Source: Methylobacterium aquaticum
GTDB taxonomy: Bacteria > Pseudomonadota > Alphaproteobacteria > Rhizobiales > Beijerinckiaceae
DNA length: 64,000 bases
Assembly: GCF_016804325.1 (NCBI RefSeq)
Contig: NZ_CP043627.1
Location: 1,811,001 to 1,875,000, forward strand
Reading direction: 5' to 3'
How positions within the stretch are numbered: the first letter of the stretch is position 1; each line of letters starts with the position of its first letter. The position numbers and the translations under genes are program-made. Positions 28,143 to 40,489 of the stretch are shown one piece after another. The notes beneath the pieces are model-generated. The model was given only the letters and a program-made list of their open reading frames with translations, did not search any database and was not told the DNA's origin.

Positions 28143-28168
28143 CTTTCAAGAAGAGACGGGAGGGCGCC

Positions 28169-29254
28169 ATGACCCTGATCCTGGAGAGCGTCACCAAGCG
28201 GGTCGGCCCCGAGACGCATATCCGCGACGTGAGCCTCGCCCTGCCCAAGGGTTCGCTCAACGTGCTGCTCGGCCAGACGCTCGCCGGCAAGACCACCCTG
28301 ATGCGCCTGATGGCCGGGCTCGAGGCGCCGAGCGAGGGACGGATCATCGCCGACGGCAAGGACGTGACCGGGCTGCCGGTGCAGCGCCGCAACGTCGCGA
28401 TGGTCTACCAGCAATTCATCAACTACCCCTCGCTCACGGTCTACGAGAACATCGCCTCGCCGATGCGGGTCGCCGGTGTGGCGAAGGCCGAGATCGAGGC
28501 GCGGGTGCAGGAGGCGGCGGGGTTGCTGCGGCTCACCCCCTACCTGAAGCGAAAGCCCCTCGAACTCTCGGGCGGCCAGCAGCAGCGTACCGCCATCGCC
28601 CGGGCCTTGTGCAAGCGCGCCGACCTCGTGCTGATGGACGAGCCGCTGGCCAACCTCGACTACAAGCTGCGCGAGGAACTGCGCGAGGAACTGCCGCGCA
28701 TCTTCGCCGCCACAGGCGCGATCTTCGTCTACGCCACCACCGAGCCGGCCGAGGCCCTGATGCTCGGCGGGCGCACCGCCACCCTGCACCAGGGCCGCGT
28801 CACGCAGGTCGGCCCGACGCCGGACGTCTACCGCCGGCCCGACGACCTCATCACGGCAAAGGTCTTCTCCGACCCGCCGCTCAATACGCTCGGCGTCGTG
28901 AAGGCCGGCGGCCGGATCACCCTGCCGACCGGCGGCCAGGTCCGGGCGACCGGGCCGCTCGCGGGCGTGCCGGACGGCGCCTACACGATCGGCTTTCGCG
29001 CCCATCACCTCGCCCTCGATCCCCTGCCGGGGGAGGGGATCGCGCTGCCGGCCACCGTCTCGGTCGCCGAGATCACCGGCTCGGAGAGTTACGTCCACGT
29101 CGATGCCGGCGAGAGCCGCCTGATCGCCCTCGTCCCGGGCGTGCGCCGGCTCGAACCCGGCACGGCGGTCACCGTCCATCTCGATCCCCGCCACGTCCTG
29201 GTGTTCGACGACAACGGCCGGACGGCCGCCCTCGACCTGCCGGCGGCCGCCTGA
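28169..29254 (+). CDS. glpS: glycerol ABC importer ATPase GlpS
   Basis: 361-residue MalK-like ATPase of the rhizobial glycerol transporter GlpSTPQUV. Walker A is GQTLAGKTT (residues 35-43), the signature [15 protein letters not shown] (133-147) is perfect, and Walker B is [12 protein letters not shown]. The H-loop histidine expected in THD is missing: the sequence reads [10 protein letters not shown]. The C-terminal regulatory domain carries a TOBE-like region. It pairs with GlpT, whose defects are complementary, so the pair probably has one good and one degenerate ATP site. GGGAGG precedes the ATG. Confidence 0.9.
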   Translation: MTLILESVTKRVGPETHIRDVSLALPKGSLNVLLGQTLAGKTTLMRLMAGLEAPSEGRIIADGKDVTGLPVQRRNVAMVYQQFINYPSLTVYENIASPMRVAGVAKAEIEARVQEAAGLLRLTPYLKRKPLELSGGQQQRTAIARALCKRADLVLMDEPLANLDYKLREELREELPRIFAATGAIFVYATTEPAEALMLGGRTATLHQGRVTQVGPTPDVYRRPDDLITAKVFSDPPLNTLGVVKAGGRITLPTGGQVRATGPLAGVPDGAYTIGFRAHHLALDPLPGEGIALPATVSVAEITGSESYVHVDAGESRLIALVPGVRRLEPGTAVTVHLDPRHVLVFDDNGRTAALDLPAAA

Positions 29255-29270
29255 TCCGGAGGGGAGATCC

Positions 29271-30352
<1,082 letters not shown>

Positions 30353-30356
<4 letters not shown>

Positions 30357-31324
30357 CCAAGACCGTCAACCAGAAGGCCTGGCTCCTCGTCCTGCCGGTC
30401 TTCGCCGTCGTCGCCTTCTCGGCGGTGCTGCCGCTGATGACCGTGGTCAACTACTCGTTCCAGGATACGTTCGGGAACAACCAGTTCTTCTGGAACGGCC
30501 TCGGCTGGTTCCAGGAACTGCTCGACCCCTCGACCCAGTTCGGCGAGCGCTTCTTCGATTCGCTGTGGCGCAACCTGCTCTTCTCCGCGATCATCCTGGC
30601 GATCGAGGTGCCGCTCGGCATCGCGGTGGCGCTCTCGATGCCACGCGAGGGCCGCTCGGTCGCCTTCTGCCTCGTGCTGATGGCCCTGCCGCTGCTGATC
30701 CCGTGGAACGTCGTCGGCACGATCTGGCAGGTCTTCGCCCGCACCGATATCGGGCTCTTGGGCGCGACCCTCAACAGCCTCGGCATCGACTACAACTACG
30801 CCGGCTCGGCGCTCGCCGCCTGGGTCACGATCGTGACCATGGACGTCTGGCACTGGACCAGCCTCGTCGCACTGCTCTGCTACGCGGGTCTCAAGTCGAT
30901 CCCCGACGCCTATTATCAGGCCGCCCGCATCGACGGGGCGAGCCAGTGGGCGATCTTCCGCACCATCCAGCTGCCGAAGATGCGCCGCGTCCTGCTGATC
31001 GCCGTGCTGCTGCGCTTCATGGATTCGTTCATGATCTACACCGAGCCCTTCGTGCTCACCGGCGGCGGGCCCGGCAACGCCACGACCTTCCTGTCGATCG
31101 ACCTCGTCAAGCTGGCTTTGGGTCAGTTCGATCTCGGCCGGGCGGCGGCGATGTCGCTGGTCTACAACCTCATCATCCTGAGCGTCTGCTGGGTGTTCTA
31201 CACCGTGATGACCAACGTCGATGCCGGCAACCGCACGGTGCTGGCCGACGATCCGTCGGATGCGGCTGCCGCCGGCAGCCTACCCCAAGCCACCACCATC
31301 CCGCTCGACCGGAGGGCCGCCTGA
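30353..31324 (+). CDS. glpP: glycerol ABC importer permease GlpP
   Basis: 323-residue inner-membrane permease of the binding-protein-dependent transport family, with six predicted helices. The first is AWLLVLPVFAVVAFSAVLPL, and the coupling EAA loop is YYQAARIDGASQWAIFRTIQ followed by LPKM, near residues 184-210. It forms the channel with GlpQ. The start overlaps glpT by 4 bp and the stop overlaps the glpQ start as TGATG. Confidence 0.92.
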
Positions 31325-32121
31325 TGCGCCCGCGCCACGTCGTGATGACGCTCTACCTGCTGTTCCTGATGGTCCCGATCTACTGGCTCGTGAACATGAG
31401 CCTGAAGACCAACCAGGAAATCAATTCCGGCATGACGCTCTGGCCGCATGCGATCACGTTCGACAACTACATCCGGATCTTCACCGATCCGAGCTGGTAC
31501 GGCGGCTACCTGAACTCGCTGTCCTACGTGGCGATCAACACGGTGCTGTCGATCGGGCTGGCTCTGCCCGCGGCCTACGCCTTCTCGCGCTACAGCTTCA
31601 TCGGCGACAAGCACCTGTTCTTCTGGCTGCTCTCGAACCGGATGGCGCCGCCGGCGGTGTTCGCGCTGCCGTTCTTCAACCTCTACTCGGCGGTCGGCCT
31701 GTTCGACACGCCCTGGGCGGTGGCGTTGGCCCATTGCCTGTTCAACGTGCCGCTGGCGGTATGGATTCTCGAAGGCTTCATGTCCGGCGTGCCGCGCGAG
31801 ATCGACGAGACCGCGGCGATCGACGGCTATTCCTTCCCGCGCTTCTTCATCAAGATCTTCATGCCGCTGATCGCGTCGGGCATCGGCGTCGCCGCGTTCT
31901 TCTGCTTCATGTTCTCCTGGGTCGAGCTGCTGCTCGCCCGGACGCTCACCTCGGTCGACGCCAAGCCCATCGCCGCCACCATGACCCGCACGGTCTCGGC
32001 CGCCGGCATGGATTGGGGCCTCTTGGCTGCGGCCGGCGTGCTCACCATCGTGCCGGGCGCCCTCGTGATCTGGTTCGTGCGCAACTACATCGCCAAGGGC
32101 TTCGCCCTCGGCCGCGTCTGA
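31324..32121 (+). CDS. glpQ: glycerol ABC importer permease GlpQ
   Basis: 265-residue permease of the MalG type with six predicted helices, first helix VVMTLYLLFLMVPIYWLVNM. The EAA coupling loop is EIDETAAIDGYSFPRFFIKI. It follows glpP with overlapping stop and start and is followed 15 bp later by glpU. The name follows the rhizobial system and is not the periplasmic phosphodiesterase GlpQ of enterics. Confidence 0.92.
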   Translation: MRPRHVVMTLYLLFLMVPIYWLVNMSLKTNQEINSGMTLWPHAITFDNYIRIFTDPSWYGGYLNSLSYVAINTVLSIGLALPAAYAFSRYSFIGDKHLFFWLLSNRMAPPAVFALPFFNLYSAVGLFDTPWAVALAHCLFNVPLAVWILEGFMSGVPREIDETAAIDGYSFPRFFIKIFMPLIASGIGVAAFFCFMFSWVELLLARTLTSVDAKPIAATMTRTVSAAGMDWGLLAAAGVLTIVPGALVIWFVRNYIAKGFALGRV

Positions 32122-32136
32122 CCGGGAGTTCGTCCG

Positions 32137-32418
32137 ATGCCTGATTTCGCCTGGATGGCCTGGACCTGGCAGACCGCGATCTTCTTTGCGGTCATCGCCG
32201 GCCTGCTCGCCCTGATGACCGCGCTCGCCGTGTGGCGCCCGGAGACCGAACAGGTCGGGATCCTGCGGATCCCGACGACCCGCGGCGACCGGCTGTTCCT
32301 GACGCTGGTCGGGACCGCCTTCATCAATCTCGCCTGGCTCGGCCTCGTCGGCCCGAGCCTGGAATGGGCGCTCGCGCTCTCGCTCGTCTACGGGGCGGTG
32401 ATGTTCCGCTTCGCGTAA
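32137..32418 (+). CDS. glpU: small membrane protein GlpU (DUF2160)
   Basis: 93 residues with three hydrophobic segments (WQTAIFFAVIAGLLALMTAL, a central one, and LEWALALSLVYGAVMFRFA). DUF2160 members accompany glycerol/sugar-alcohol ABC operons at exactly this place between permease and binding-protein genes. Its role in the transporter is not known; an accessory membrane subunit is the usual guess. GGGAG lies 9 bp before the ATG. Confidence 0.87.
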   Translation: MPDFAWMAWTWQTAIFFAVIAGLLALMTALAVWRPETEQVGILRIPTTRGDRLFLTLVGTAFINLAWLGLVGPSLEWALALSLVYGAVMFRFA

Positions 32419-32494
32419 GAAGACCCCGTCGCTTACGTCCGGCAGCCAGCCGGCATCAGGCGGGCCGAGAACCACCAGAGGGAGGATGACCAAG

Positions 32495-34240
<1,746 letters not shown>

Positions 34241-34335
34241 GGATGAGGGAGCCGGGGCGCGCGAGCCCCGGCTCTCCTTCCCGCGGAGGGCCGGCTTCCG
34301 CTATCCTGGCGGCCGATGCCGCCACGGAGGTTGTC

Positions 34336-34575
34336 ATGGCCTATTACAGGATGGAAGACGCCATCACCCGCTTGCCCGAACTCCTCGCCAAGGCGAGTGC
34401 GGGTGAGGAGGTGATCATCACACGTCTGGACGAGGATTTGATTCAGCTCATTCCGACTGAGCCGCGGCCGGTAACGAAGGAGGAGATGGATCGGCTTCGC
34501 GAACGGCGGGTAACTCTTTCCAAGCCAGTCGATATCACTGCCGTTGTCCGTCAGATGCGGGACGAGGGGCTGTGA
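34336..34575 (+). CDS. Phd/YefM-like antitoxin
   Basis: 79 residues: YYRMEDAITRLPELLAKASA followed by GEEVIITRLDEDLIQLIP has the Phd/YefM N-terminal fold that binds DNA and the longer C-terminal helix that wraps a PIN toxin. It overlaps the downstream toxin gene by 4 bp (GTGA), the usual coupling in toxin-antitoxin pairs. The codon pattern is less GC-biased than in the glp genes around it. The pair has been inserted between glpV and glpK. Confidence 0.82.
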   Translation: MAYYRMEDAITRLPELLAKASAGEEVIITRLDEDLIQLIPTEPRPVTKEEMDRLRERRVTLSKPVDITAVVRQMRDEGL

Positions 34576-35006
34576 TCCGTATCTACTGCGATACTAACGT
34601 CCTGCTTCCAGCTTTCGTCAAGGAGGCCGAAAGCTCAAGAATCGAGGCATGGCTGCTCGATCCGGCGGTCCAACCTGTCTTCTCCGATCTCGTCGTTCTG
34701 GAATTCTCAGCGACACTCTCCCGGTTGGTGCGTGAGCGCAAAGCGAAAGCCGAGGAAGCCCGCGAGGTCGTTGGACTGTTCACGTCTTGGCGCGAGGTCC
34801 GTGGCCGCCCGCTGACCATCACCCGCCAGATGTTCGCCCTCGCCCGCACCATCGTCGAGGATGCCACCCTCGGCGTGCGCGGTCCCGATGCCCTGCACCT
34901 CGCGCTGCTCCAGGTCACCGGCCTGCCCTTCGCCACCTTCGACGCGCGGCTTCGCCGGGCGGCCGACACGATCGGCCTCGCCACGCTGGAGCCGCCGCCC
35001 CTCTAA
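34572..35006 (+). CDS. PIN-domain ribonuclease toxin (VapC-like)
   Basis: 144 residues with PIN-domain acidic residues: the Asp in [12 protein letters not shown] (residue 6), Glu in VLEFSATL (about 43), Asp in [12 protein letters not shown] (about 99) and Asp in [12 protein letters not shown] (about 117). These four form the metal site of VapC-type RNases, usually cutting tRNA. GTG start overlaps the antitoxin. glpK follows 22 bp later with its own start, so transcription of glpK may depend partly on this module. Confidence 0.87.
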   Translation: MIRIYCDTNVLLPAFVKEAESSRIEAWLLDPAVQPVFSDLVVLEFSATLSRLVRERKAKAEEAREVVGLFTSWREVRGRPLTITRQMFALARTIVEDATLGVRGPDALHLALLQVTGLPFATFDARLRRAADTIGLATLEPPPL

Positions 35007-35028
35007 CGCACCGCGCAAGAGCCTTACG

Positions 35029-36522
35029 ATGTCCTCCCTCATCCTCGCCATCGACCAGGGCACCACCTCCTCGCGCGCCCTGCTGTTCCGGCCCGACACC
35101 TCGATCGCCGGCCTCGCCCAGGCCGAGTTCCCGCAGCATTTCCCGGCCTCGGGCTGGGTCGAGCACGAGCCGGAGGACCTCTGGCGCACCACCCTCGAGA
35201 CCTGCCGGGCGGCGATGAGGCAGGCCGGGGTGACGGCCCGGGACGTGGCGGCGGTCGGCATCACCAACCAGCGCGAGACGACGCTGGTCTGGGACAAGCG
35301 CACCGGCGAGGCGGTGCATCGCGCCATCGTCTGGCAGGATCGGCGCTCGGCCGGGATCTGCGCCCGCCTGAAGGAGGCGGGCCACGAGCCCGCGGTGACG
35401 GCGAAGACCGGCCTGATCCTCGATCCCTATTTCTCCGGCACCAAGATCGCCTGGATCCTCGACAACGTGCCCGGCGTCCGCGCCCGGGCCGAGGCCGGCG
35501 AGCTCGCCTTCGGCACCGTCGATTCGTATCTCCTCTGGCGCCTCACCGGCGGCCGGCTCCACGTCACCGACGCCACCAACGCCTCGCGCACCCTGCTCTT
35601 CGACATCCATCGCGGCGCCTGGGACGACGAGCTGATGGCGCTCTTGGGCGTCCCGGCCTCGATGCTGCCGGAGGTGCGCGATTCGTCGGGAGATTTCGGC
35701 GAGACCGACCCGGAGCTGTTCGGCACCGCGATCCCGATCCGGGGCGTGGCCGGCGACCAGCAGGCGGCGACGGTGGGGCAGGCCTGCTTCCGGCCCGGCA
35801 TGGTCAAGTCGACCTACGGCACCGGGTGCTTTGCCCTCCTCAACACCGGGTCGCAGCCGGTGGCGTCGAAGAACAAGCTCCTGACCACCATCGCCTATCA
35901 GCTCGACGGGAAACGCACCTACGCGCTCGAAGGCTCGATCTTCGTCGCCGGCGCCGCGGTGCAGTGGCTGCGCGACGGGCTCGGGATCATCGAATCGGCC
36001 GCCGAGACCGGAGCGCTCGCCGAGCGGGCCGATCCGGCGCAAGACGTCTACCTGGTGCCGGCCTTCGTCGGCCTCGGCGCGCCGCACTGGGAGCCCGACG
36101 CGCGGGGCGCCCTGTTCGGCCTCACCCGCGGCACCGGCCCGGCCGAGCTCGCCCGCGCCGCGCTCGAGAGCGTCTGCTACCAGACCGCCGATCTCCTGGC
36201 CGCGATGCGGGCCGACTGGTCGGACGGGGAGGGGAGCGCCACGGTGCTGCGGGTCGATGGCGGCATGGTCGCCTCCGACTGGACGATGCAGCGCCTCGCC
36301 GACCTGCTGGCCGCCCCCGTCGACCGGCCCGAGGTGAAGGAGACGACGGCGTTGGGCGCGGCCTATCTCGCCGGCCTCGCCTGCGGCCTCTACCCGGAGC
36401 CCGAGCACTTCGCCGACCATTGGCGCCTGGAGCGCCGCTTCACCCCGGCGATGGAGCCGAGCTTGCGCGAGCGCCGGCTGGCGGGATGGCGCAGGGCGGT
36501 GAGCTGCCTGGTGGGGAAGTAG
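35029..36522 (+). CDS. glpK: glycerol kinase
   Basis: 497-residue FGGY-family kinase making glycerol-3-phosphate from glycerol and ATP, linking the GlpSTPQUV importer to GlpD. N-terminal [20 protein letters not shown] is the phosphate-binding start. [15 protein letters not shown] and WQDRRSAG are substrate-site segments. The second domain has [14 protein letters not shown] and the C-terminal [19 protein letters not shown]. Full length. ATG 35029 is the only sensible start, since upstream codons read the toxin gene out of frame. Confidence 0.96.
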   Translation: MSSLILAIDQGTTSSRALLFRPDTSIAGLAQAEFPQHFPASGWVEHEPEDLWRTTLETCRAAMRQAGVTARDVAAVGITNQRETTLVWDKRTGEAVHRAIVWQDRRSAGICARLKEAGHEPAVTAKTGLILDPYFSGTKIAWILDNVPGVRARAEAGELAFGTVDSYLLWRLTGGRLHVTDATNASRTLLFDIHRGAWDDELMALLGVPASMLPEVRDSSGDFGETDPELFGTAIPIRGVAGDQQAATVGQACFRPGMVKSTYGTGCFALLNTGSQPVASKNKLLTTIAYQLDGKRTYALEGSIFVAGAAVQWLRDGLGIIESAAETGALAERADPAQDVYLVPAFVGLGAPHWEPDARGALFGLTRGTGPAELARAALESVCYQTADLLAAMRADWSDGEGSATVLRVDGGMVASDWTMQRLADLLAAPVDRPEVKETTALGAAYLAGLACGLYPEPEHFADHWRLERRFTPAMEPSLRERRLAGWRRAVSCLVGK

Positions 36523-36559
36523 AGGCGCGCTTTTTCGCGCTAGATTTCCCCCTCGCAGG

Positions 36560-36699
36560 GTCATCCCGGGGCTCGCCGAAGGCGAGAGCCCGGGATCCAG
36601 AACCCCGGAGGGTGCAGAAACAAGCGAGATGCGTTCCGCTCTATCCTGAACGACCTGCGATTCTGGATTCCGGGCTCCGCTGCGCGGCCCCGGAATGAC
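36560..36699. repeat. MITE-like palindrome, family B copy 4
   Basis: 140-bp element in the gap between convergent glpK and the dehydrogenase gene. The left arm is GTCATCCCGGGGCTCGCCGA and the right arm ends CGCGGCCCCGGAATGAC. The filler GATGCGTTCCGCTCTATCC relates to the fillers of copies 2 and 5. Confidence 0.8.
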
Positions 36700-36733
36700 C
36701 CGGAGGGTGAGACGAAAGGCGGTTGGCGCGCCT

Positions 36734-37600
36734 TTACTTCTCCAGCCGCGCGATCAGGCTCGACGTATCCCAGCGCCCGCCGCCCAGGCTCTGCACCTCG
36801 GCGTAGAACTGGTCGACGAGGGCCGTCACCGGGAGCTTCGCCTTGTTGCGGCGGGCCTCGGCGAGCACGATCGACAGATCCTTGCGCATCCAGTCGACGG
36901 CGAAGCCGAAATCGAACTTACCCTCGTTCATGGTCTTGCCGCGGTTCTCCATCTGCCAGGAGCCGGCGGCGCCCTTGGAGATCACGTCGAGCACCGCCTC
37001 GATGTCGAGCCCGGCCTGCTTGCCGAAATGCACCGCCTCCGACAGGCCCTGGACGAGGCCGGCGATGCAGATCTGGTTCATCATCTTGGCGAGCTGGCCG
37101 GCGCCGACCGGCCCCAGCAGCCGGCAGGCGCGGGCATACGACCCGATCACCGGCTCGACCCGGGCGAAGGTGGCAGGCTCGCCGCCGCACATCACCGTGA
37201 GCACGCCGTTCTCGGCGCCGGCCTGGCCGCCGGACACGGGTGCGTCGATGAAGCCGAACCCGGCCTTGCCCGCCGCCTCGGACAGCTCGCGGGCCACCTC
37301 CGCCGAGGCGGTGGTGTGGTCGACGAAGACCGCACCCTTGCCCATCGCCGCGAAGGCGCCGTCCGGCCCGGTCGTGACCTGGCGCAGGTCGTCGTCGTTG
37401 CCGACGCAGGCGAAGACGATCTCCTGGCCCTCGGCCGCCTCGCGCGGCGTCGCCGCGGCCTTGCCGCCATGGGCGCTCACCCAGTCGTCGGCCTTGGCCC
37501 TGGTGCGGTTGTAGACCGTGACGTCATGGCCCTTGGCGGCGAGGTGACGGGCCATCGGCCCCCCCATCACGCCGAGACCCAGAAACGCGACCTTTGCCAT
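36734..37600 (-). CDS. beta-hydroxyacid dehydrogenase (GarR/HIBADH family)
   Basis: 288-residue NAD(P)-dependent enzyme. The N-terminal Rossmann motif is VAFLGLGVMGGPMARHLAAK. The substrate-binding signature is FIDAPVSGGQAGAENGVLTV, and the catalytic lysine is in GAGQLAKMMNQI near residue 170. Family members reduce 2-hydroxy-3-oxopropionate or oxidise 3-hydroxyisobutyrate or related acids. The exact substrate cannot be decided, and the neighbours do not help. Glyoxylate-carboligase partners expected for GarR/GlxR are absent. Confidence 0.87.
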   Translation of the reverse strand: MAKVAFLGLGVMGGPMARHLAAKGHDVTVYNRTRAKADDWVSAHGGKAAATPREAAEGQEIVFACVGNDDDLRQVTTGPDGAFAAMGKGAVFVDHTTASAEVARELSEAAGKAGFGFIDAPVSGGQAGAENGVLTVMCGGEPATFARVEPVIGSYARACRLLGPVGAGQLAKMMNQICIAGLVQGLSEAVHFGKQAGLDIEAVLDVISKGAAGSWQMENRGKTMNEGKFDFGFAVDWMRKDLSIVLAEARRNKAKLPVTALVDQFYAEVQSLGGGRWDTSSLIARLEK

Positions 37601-37695
37601 GCGTCCATCCTCCCACGCCGTTGTCCCGGCGATCGGTCCCCGGTGTAGTGAGCCGCCCCTGCGCCCGTCAAACGGGTGGCGTCACCGGTCTGTCG

Positions 37696-38490
37696 TCACT
37701 TGGTATCGAACGGGATGTACGTCGCCCGGAGGCGGTCGTAGCGCCCGTCCGCGACCAGCGCGGCGAGCGCCCGCTCGAAGGTCTCGCGCAGGGCGGTGTC
37801 GCCCTTGCGCAGGCCGATTCCGGCGCCCTCGCCGAGCAGCGGCTCGCCCGCCGGGACCTCGCCGACGAACCGGCAGCAGGCCTCGCCCTCGGGCCGCGCG
37901 AGGAAATTGGCGAGTTCGAGCTTGTCGCCCAGCACGAGGTCGACCCGGCCGGCCCGCAGGTCGAGGGTCGCGTCGGCGAGGGTGTCGAAGGTGCGGATCT
38001 CGGCGCCCGGCACCCGCTGCTCCAGATAGGCGACCTGCGGCCCGTGCGCCGCCACGCCGATCGTGCGGCCCCGCAGGGTCGCGGGACCCGGGTTCGGCAG
38101 CGAGGTGTCCCGCCGCGCCACGTAGGCGAAGGGAATCCGCATGTAGGGCCTGGTGAAGGCGATGCGGGCGGCCCGCTTCGGGGTGATCGCCATCGCCGCC
38201 ATGATGGCGTCGTACTCGCCCGCCTCCAGGCCCTTGATGATGCCGTCCCACTGGTGGAGCACGATCGTGCAGGTGAGCTTGGCCTCCGCGCACAGGGCCT
38301 GGGCCAGGGCGACCTCGAACCCCGCCGGCTTGCCGTCCTCGACGTAGTTGAACGGCGGGCGGCCGCCCTCGGTGGCGATCCGCACCGGCGAGGGCAGGGG
38401 GGCGTCCTCGGCGAGGGCCGGCGGGGCGGCCAGCAGCGTCAGGAGCAGGAGGCGGGAGAGCAGGCGGCTCATCCGGCGGCGTTCTCTCAT
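37696..38490 (-). CDS. periplasmic amino-acid-like solute-binding protein (SBP family 3)
   Basis: 264 residues with a signal peptide, LLSRLLLLTLLAAPPALAED. The family 3 fold is indicated by VRIATEGGRPPFNYVEDGKP at residues 35-55, DGIIKGLEAGEYDAIMAAMA and ITPKRAARIAFTRPY, the region that contacts ligand amino groups in Lys/Arg/ornithine binders. No permease or ATPase gene is adjacent, so it may be an orphan binding protein. Starts at 38490 (used) and 38472 both give a good signal peptide. Confidence 0.86.
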   Translation of the reverse strand: MRERRRMSRLLSRLLLLTLLAAPPALAEDAPLPSPVRIATEGGRPPFNYVEDGKPAGFEVALAQALCAEAKLTCTIVLHQWDGIIKGLEAGEYDAIMAAMAITPKRAARIAFTRPYMRIPFAYVARRDTSLPNPGPATLRGRTIGVAAHGPQVAYLEQRVPGAEIRTFDTLADATLDLRAGRVDLVLGDKLELANFLARPEGEACCRFVGEVPAGEPLLGEGAGIGLRKGDTALRETFERALAALVADGRYDRLRATYIPFDTK

Positions 38491-38647
38491 GAAAGGGGCC
38501 CGAAGGCCCGAAGGCGGCGGACCCTGCCACGGCCACGCCTGCCGGCGCAACTCGCGCGTCGGGGGAGGGGCCCCGATCCGCGACGGTCGCGGTGACGCTT
38601 CGTCAGGGTTAACCGGCCTTTAAGTGCGATGCGCTGTGATCTCGGCC

Positions 38648-40375
38648 ATGCGTTTGAGCTTCCGCCCGCCCCACCCGACCCGCGACCGCGCCGACGCGGT
38701 CGAGATCCTGCCGCCGCTCGCCGCACCGGCGCCGGCGGTCGACGGGCCGGAGCGCATGGCGGGCCGGGCCGGGCGCGACGCCGTCGACCGGGTCGAGGCC
38801 GAGCTGGTCCGGGCGGCCCGCGCCGTCGGGGTCGCCGCCCGGGACGGCTGCGCCGAGACCGGGGCGGCGGCGGCCGACGCCCTCGCCCTCGCCCGCGCGC
38901 TCGACGATCTGGGCATCCGGGCCGACGAGGCCGGCACGCGCGGCCGGGCGCTCGGCGCCTCCGCCGAGACCCTGGCGGCCGAGACCGAGGGGCTCGCCGG
39001 GGTGCTGGTCCAGGCCGGCCGCCACCTCGAGCGCACCGATGCCGAGAGCCGCGTGCTCCAGGCCGAGATGATGGGCGCCGCGCAGGATTCCGCCCGCGTC
39101 GTCGAGGCGGTGGCGACCCTGGCGCGGCAGGCCAACCGCCTCGCCCTCAACGCCACGGTCGAGGCCGCCCGCGCCGGGATCGGCGGCGCGCCGTTCTGGC
39201 AGGCGGCGGAGGAATTCAAGTTTCTGGCGGCCGATGCCGCCCGGGCGGTGGAGGAGGTGCGGTCCCTGAGCCGCCGCCTCTCCGGGCCCGGGGCGGTGGC
39301 GATGGGAGGATTGGCGACCTCGCTCGCCTGCCTGCGCCCGGCCTTCGCCACCACCGCGGCGGCGGCCGAGGCGCAGGCGGCGTCCGCCTGGCGCCTCTCC
39401 GACGCGGCGCAGGATCTCGCCGAATCCACCGGCGACCTCGTCGGGGACGCCGCGGCCGCGGCTACCGCCGCCGACGAGGCGGCACGGCGCATGGAGGCCG
39501 CCCGCGCCGCCGGGGCCGGTCTCGCCGGCCTCGCCGGAGGGCTCGCCGGGCGGGCCGTCGCGGCCTTGCGCCAGGCGGAGATCGGCGACCGGCGGGTGCA
39601 TGACCGCTATCCGGTCGATCTCGCGGTGCGGGTCGGCAATTGGGGCCTCGGGCGGGTGCTCGACCTGAGCCGGGGCGGGCTGCTCCTGGTCCCGCCGGAG
39701 GGCTGCGGCGGCGCGGTCGGCGCCCGGCTCTCCCTCGATCCGCGCGGCATCGGCCGGTTGCAGGTGCAGGTGGTGGGGGCAAGCCCGCGCGGCCTGCACT
39801 GTGCCGTCACCGGGGCCGCGTCCGAGGCGCGGCTGCGCGACGCCCTGGTGGCGATCGAGGAGGAGAACCGGCCCCTGATCGCCGCCGCGCAAGGCGGTGC
39901 CGCGTCGGTCGCCGCGGTGCTGGAGCAGGCTCTGGCCGCGGGCCGGCTCGCGGCGCACGCCCTGTTCGACACCACCTACCGCCCGGTCGCCGGCATCGAG
40001 CCGCCGCATTACCTCACCGCCGCGGTGCCGGCCCTGGAAGATCTTCTGCCGCCGATCCTCGAGCCGCTGCTGCTGGCCGATCCGCGCACCGCCTTCTGCA
40101 TCGCGGTCGACCGCAACGGCTACGCCCCGGTGCACAACCGCGCCCAGTCGCAAGCGCCGCGGGCCGGCGACCCGGCCTGGAACGCGCTCCACGCCCGCCA
40201 GCGCCGGCTCTACGACGACCGCACCGGCCTCTCCGCCGCCCGCTCGACGCGGCCCTTCCTGGTCCAGGCCTGCCCGCAGGACGAGGCCGGCCGCCAGCCC
40301 CTGCGCGAGGTCGCGAGCCCGATCCGGATCCATGGCCGGCATTGGGGGGCGCTCAGGATGGGGTTCCGGATCTGA
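38648..40375 (+). CDS. cytoplasmic MCP-like protein with PilZ domain and C-terminal Cache-like module
   Basis: 575 residues, no membrane helix or signal peptide. Order: N-terminal coiled region, then an MCP signalling-like helical hairpin with RQANRLALNATVEAARAGIG near residues 160-180, then PilZ (DRRVHDRYPVDLAVRV, followed by DLSRGGLLL at about 320-345), then a C-terminal domain with TAFCIAVDRNGYAPVHNRA, RRLYDDRTGLSAARSTRPFL and IHGRHWGALRMGF. The last block occurs at the C-terminus of some MCPs as a Cache-like sensor. The PilZ part has RVHDRYP in place of the canonical RxxxR, so c-di-GMP binding is plausible but unproven. No chemotaxis genes are adjacent. Confidence 0.8.
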   Translation: MRLSFRPPHPTRDRADAVEILPPLAAPAPAVDGPERMAGRAGRDAVDRVEAELVRAARAVGVAARDGCAETGAAAADALALARALDDLGIRADEAGTRGRALGASAETLAAETEGLAGVLVQAGRHLERTDAESRVLQAEMMGAAQDSARVVEAVATLARQANRLALNATVEAARAGIGGAPFWQAAEEFKFLAADAARAVEEVRSLSRRLSGPGAVAMGGLATSLACLRPAFATTAAAAEAQAASAWRLSDAAQDLAESTGDLVGDAAAAATAADEAARRMEAARAAGAGLAGLAGGLAGRAVAALRQAEIGDRRVHDRYPVDLAVRVGNWGLGRVLDLSRGGLLLVPPEGCGGAVGARLSLDPRGIGRLQVQVVGASPRGLHCAVTGAASEARLRDALVAIEEENRPLIAAAQGGAASVAAVLEQALAAGRLAAHALFDTTYRPVAGIEPPHYLTAAVPALEDLLPPILEPLLLADPRTAFCIAVDRNGYAPVHNRAQSQAPRAGDPAWNALHARQRRLYDDRTGLSAARSTRPFLVQACPQDEAGRQPLREVASPIRIHGRHWGALRMGFRI

Positions 40376-40489
40376 CCGATCCGCGCGCCGTGTCGCCTCG
40401 CCTCGATCCAACCCCGATCGGGGGTGAGCGGGGATCGGGCCCGCAGCCTCGTGCCGGGCGAAATCCGAACGGACCGCCCGGACGTCGGA

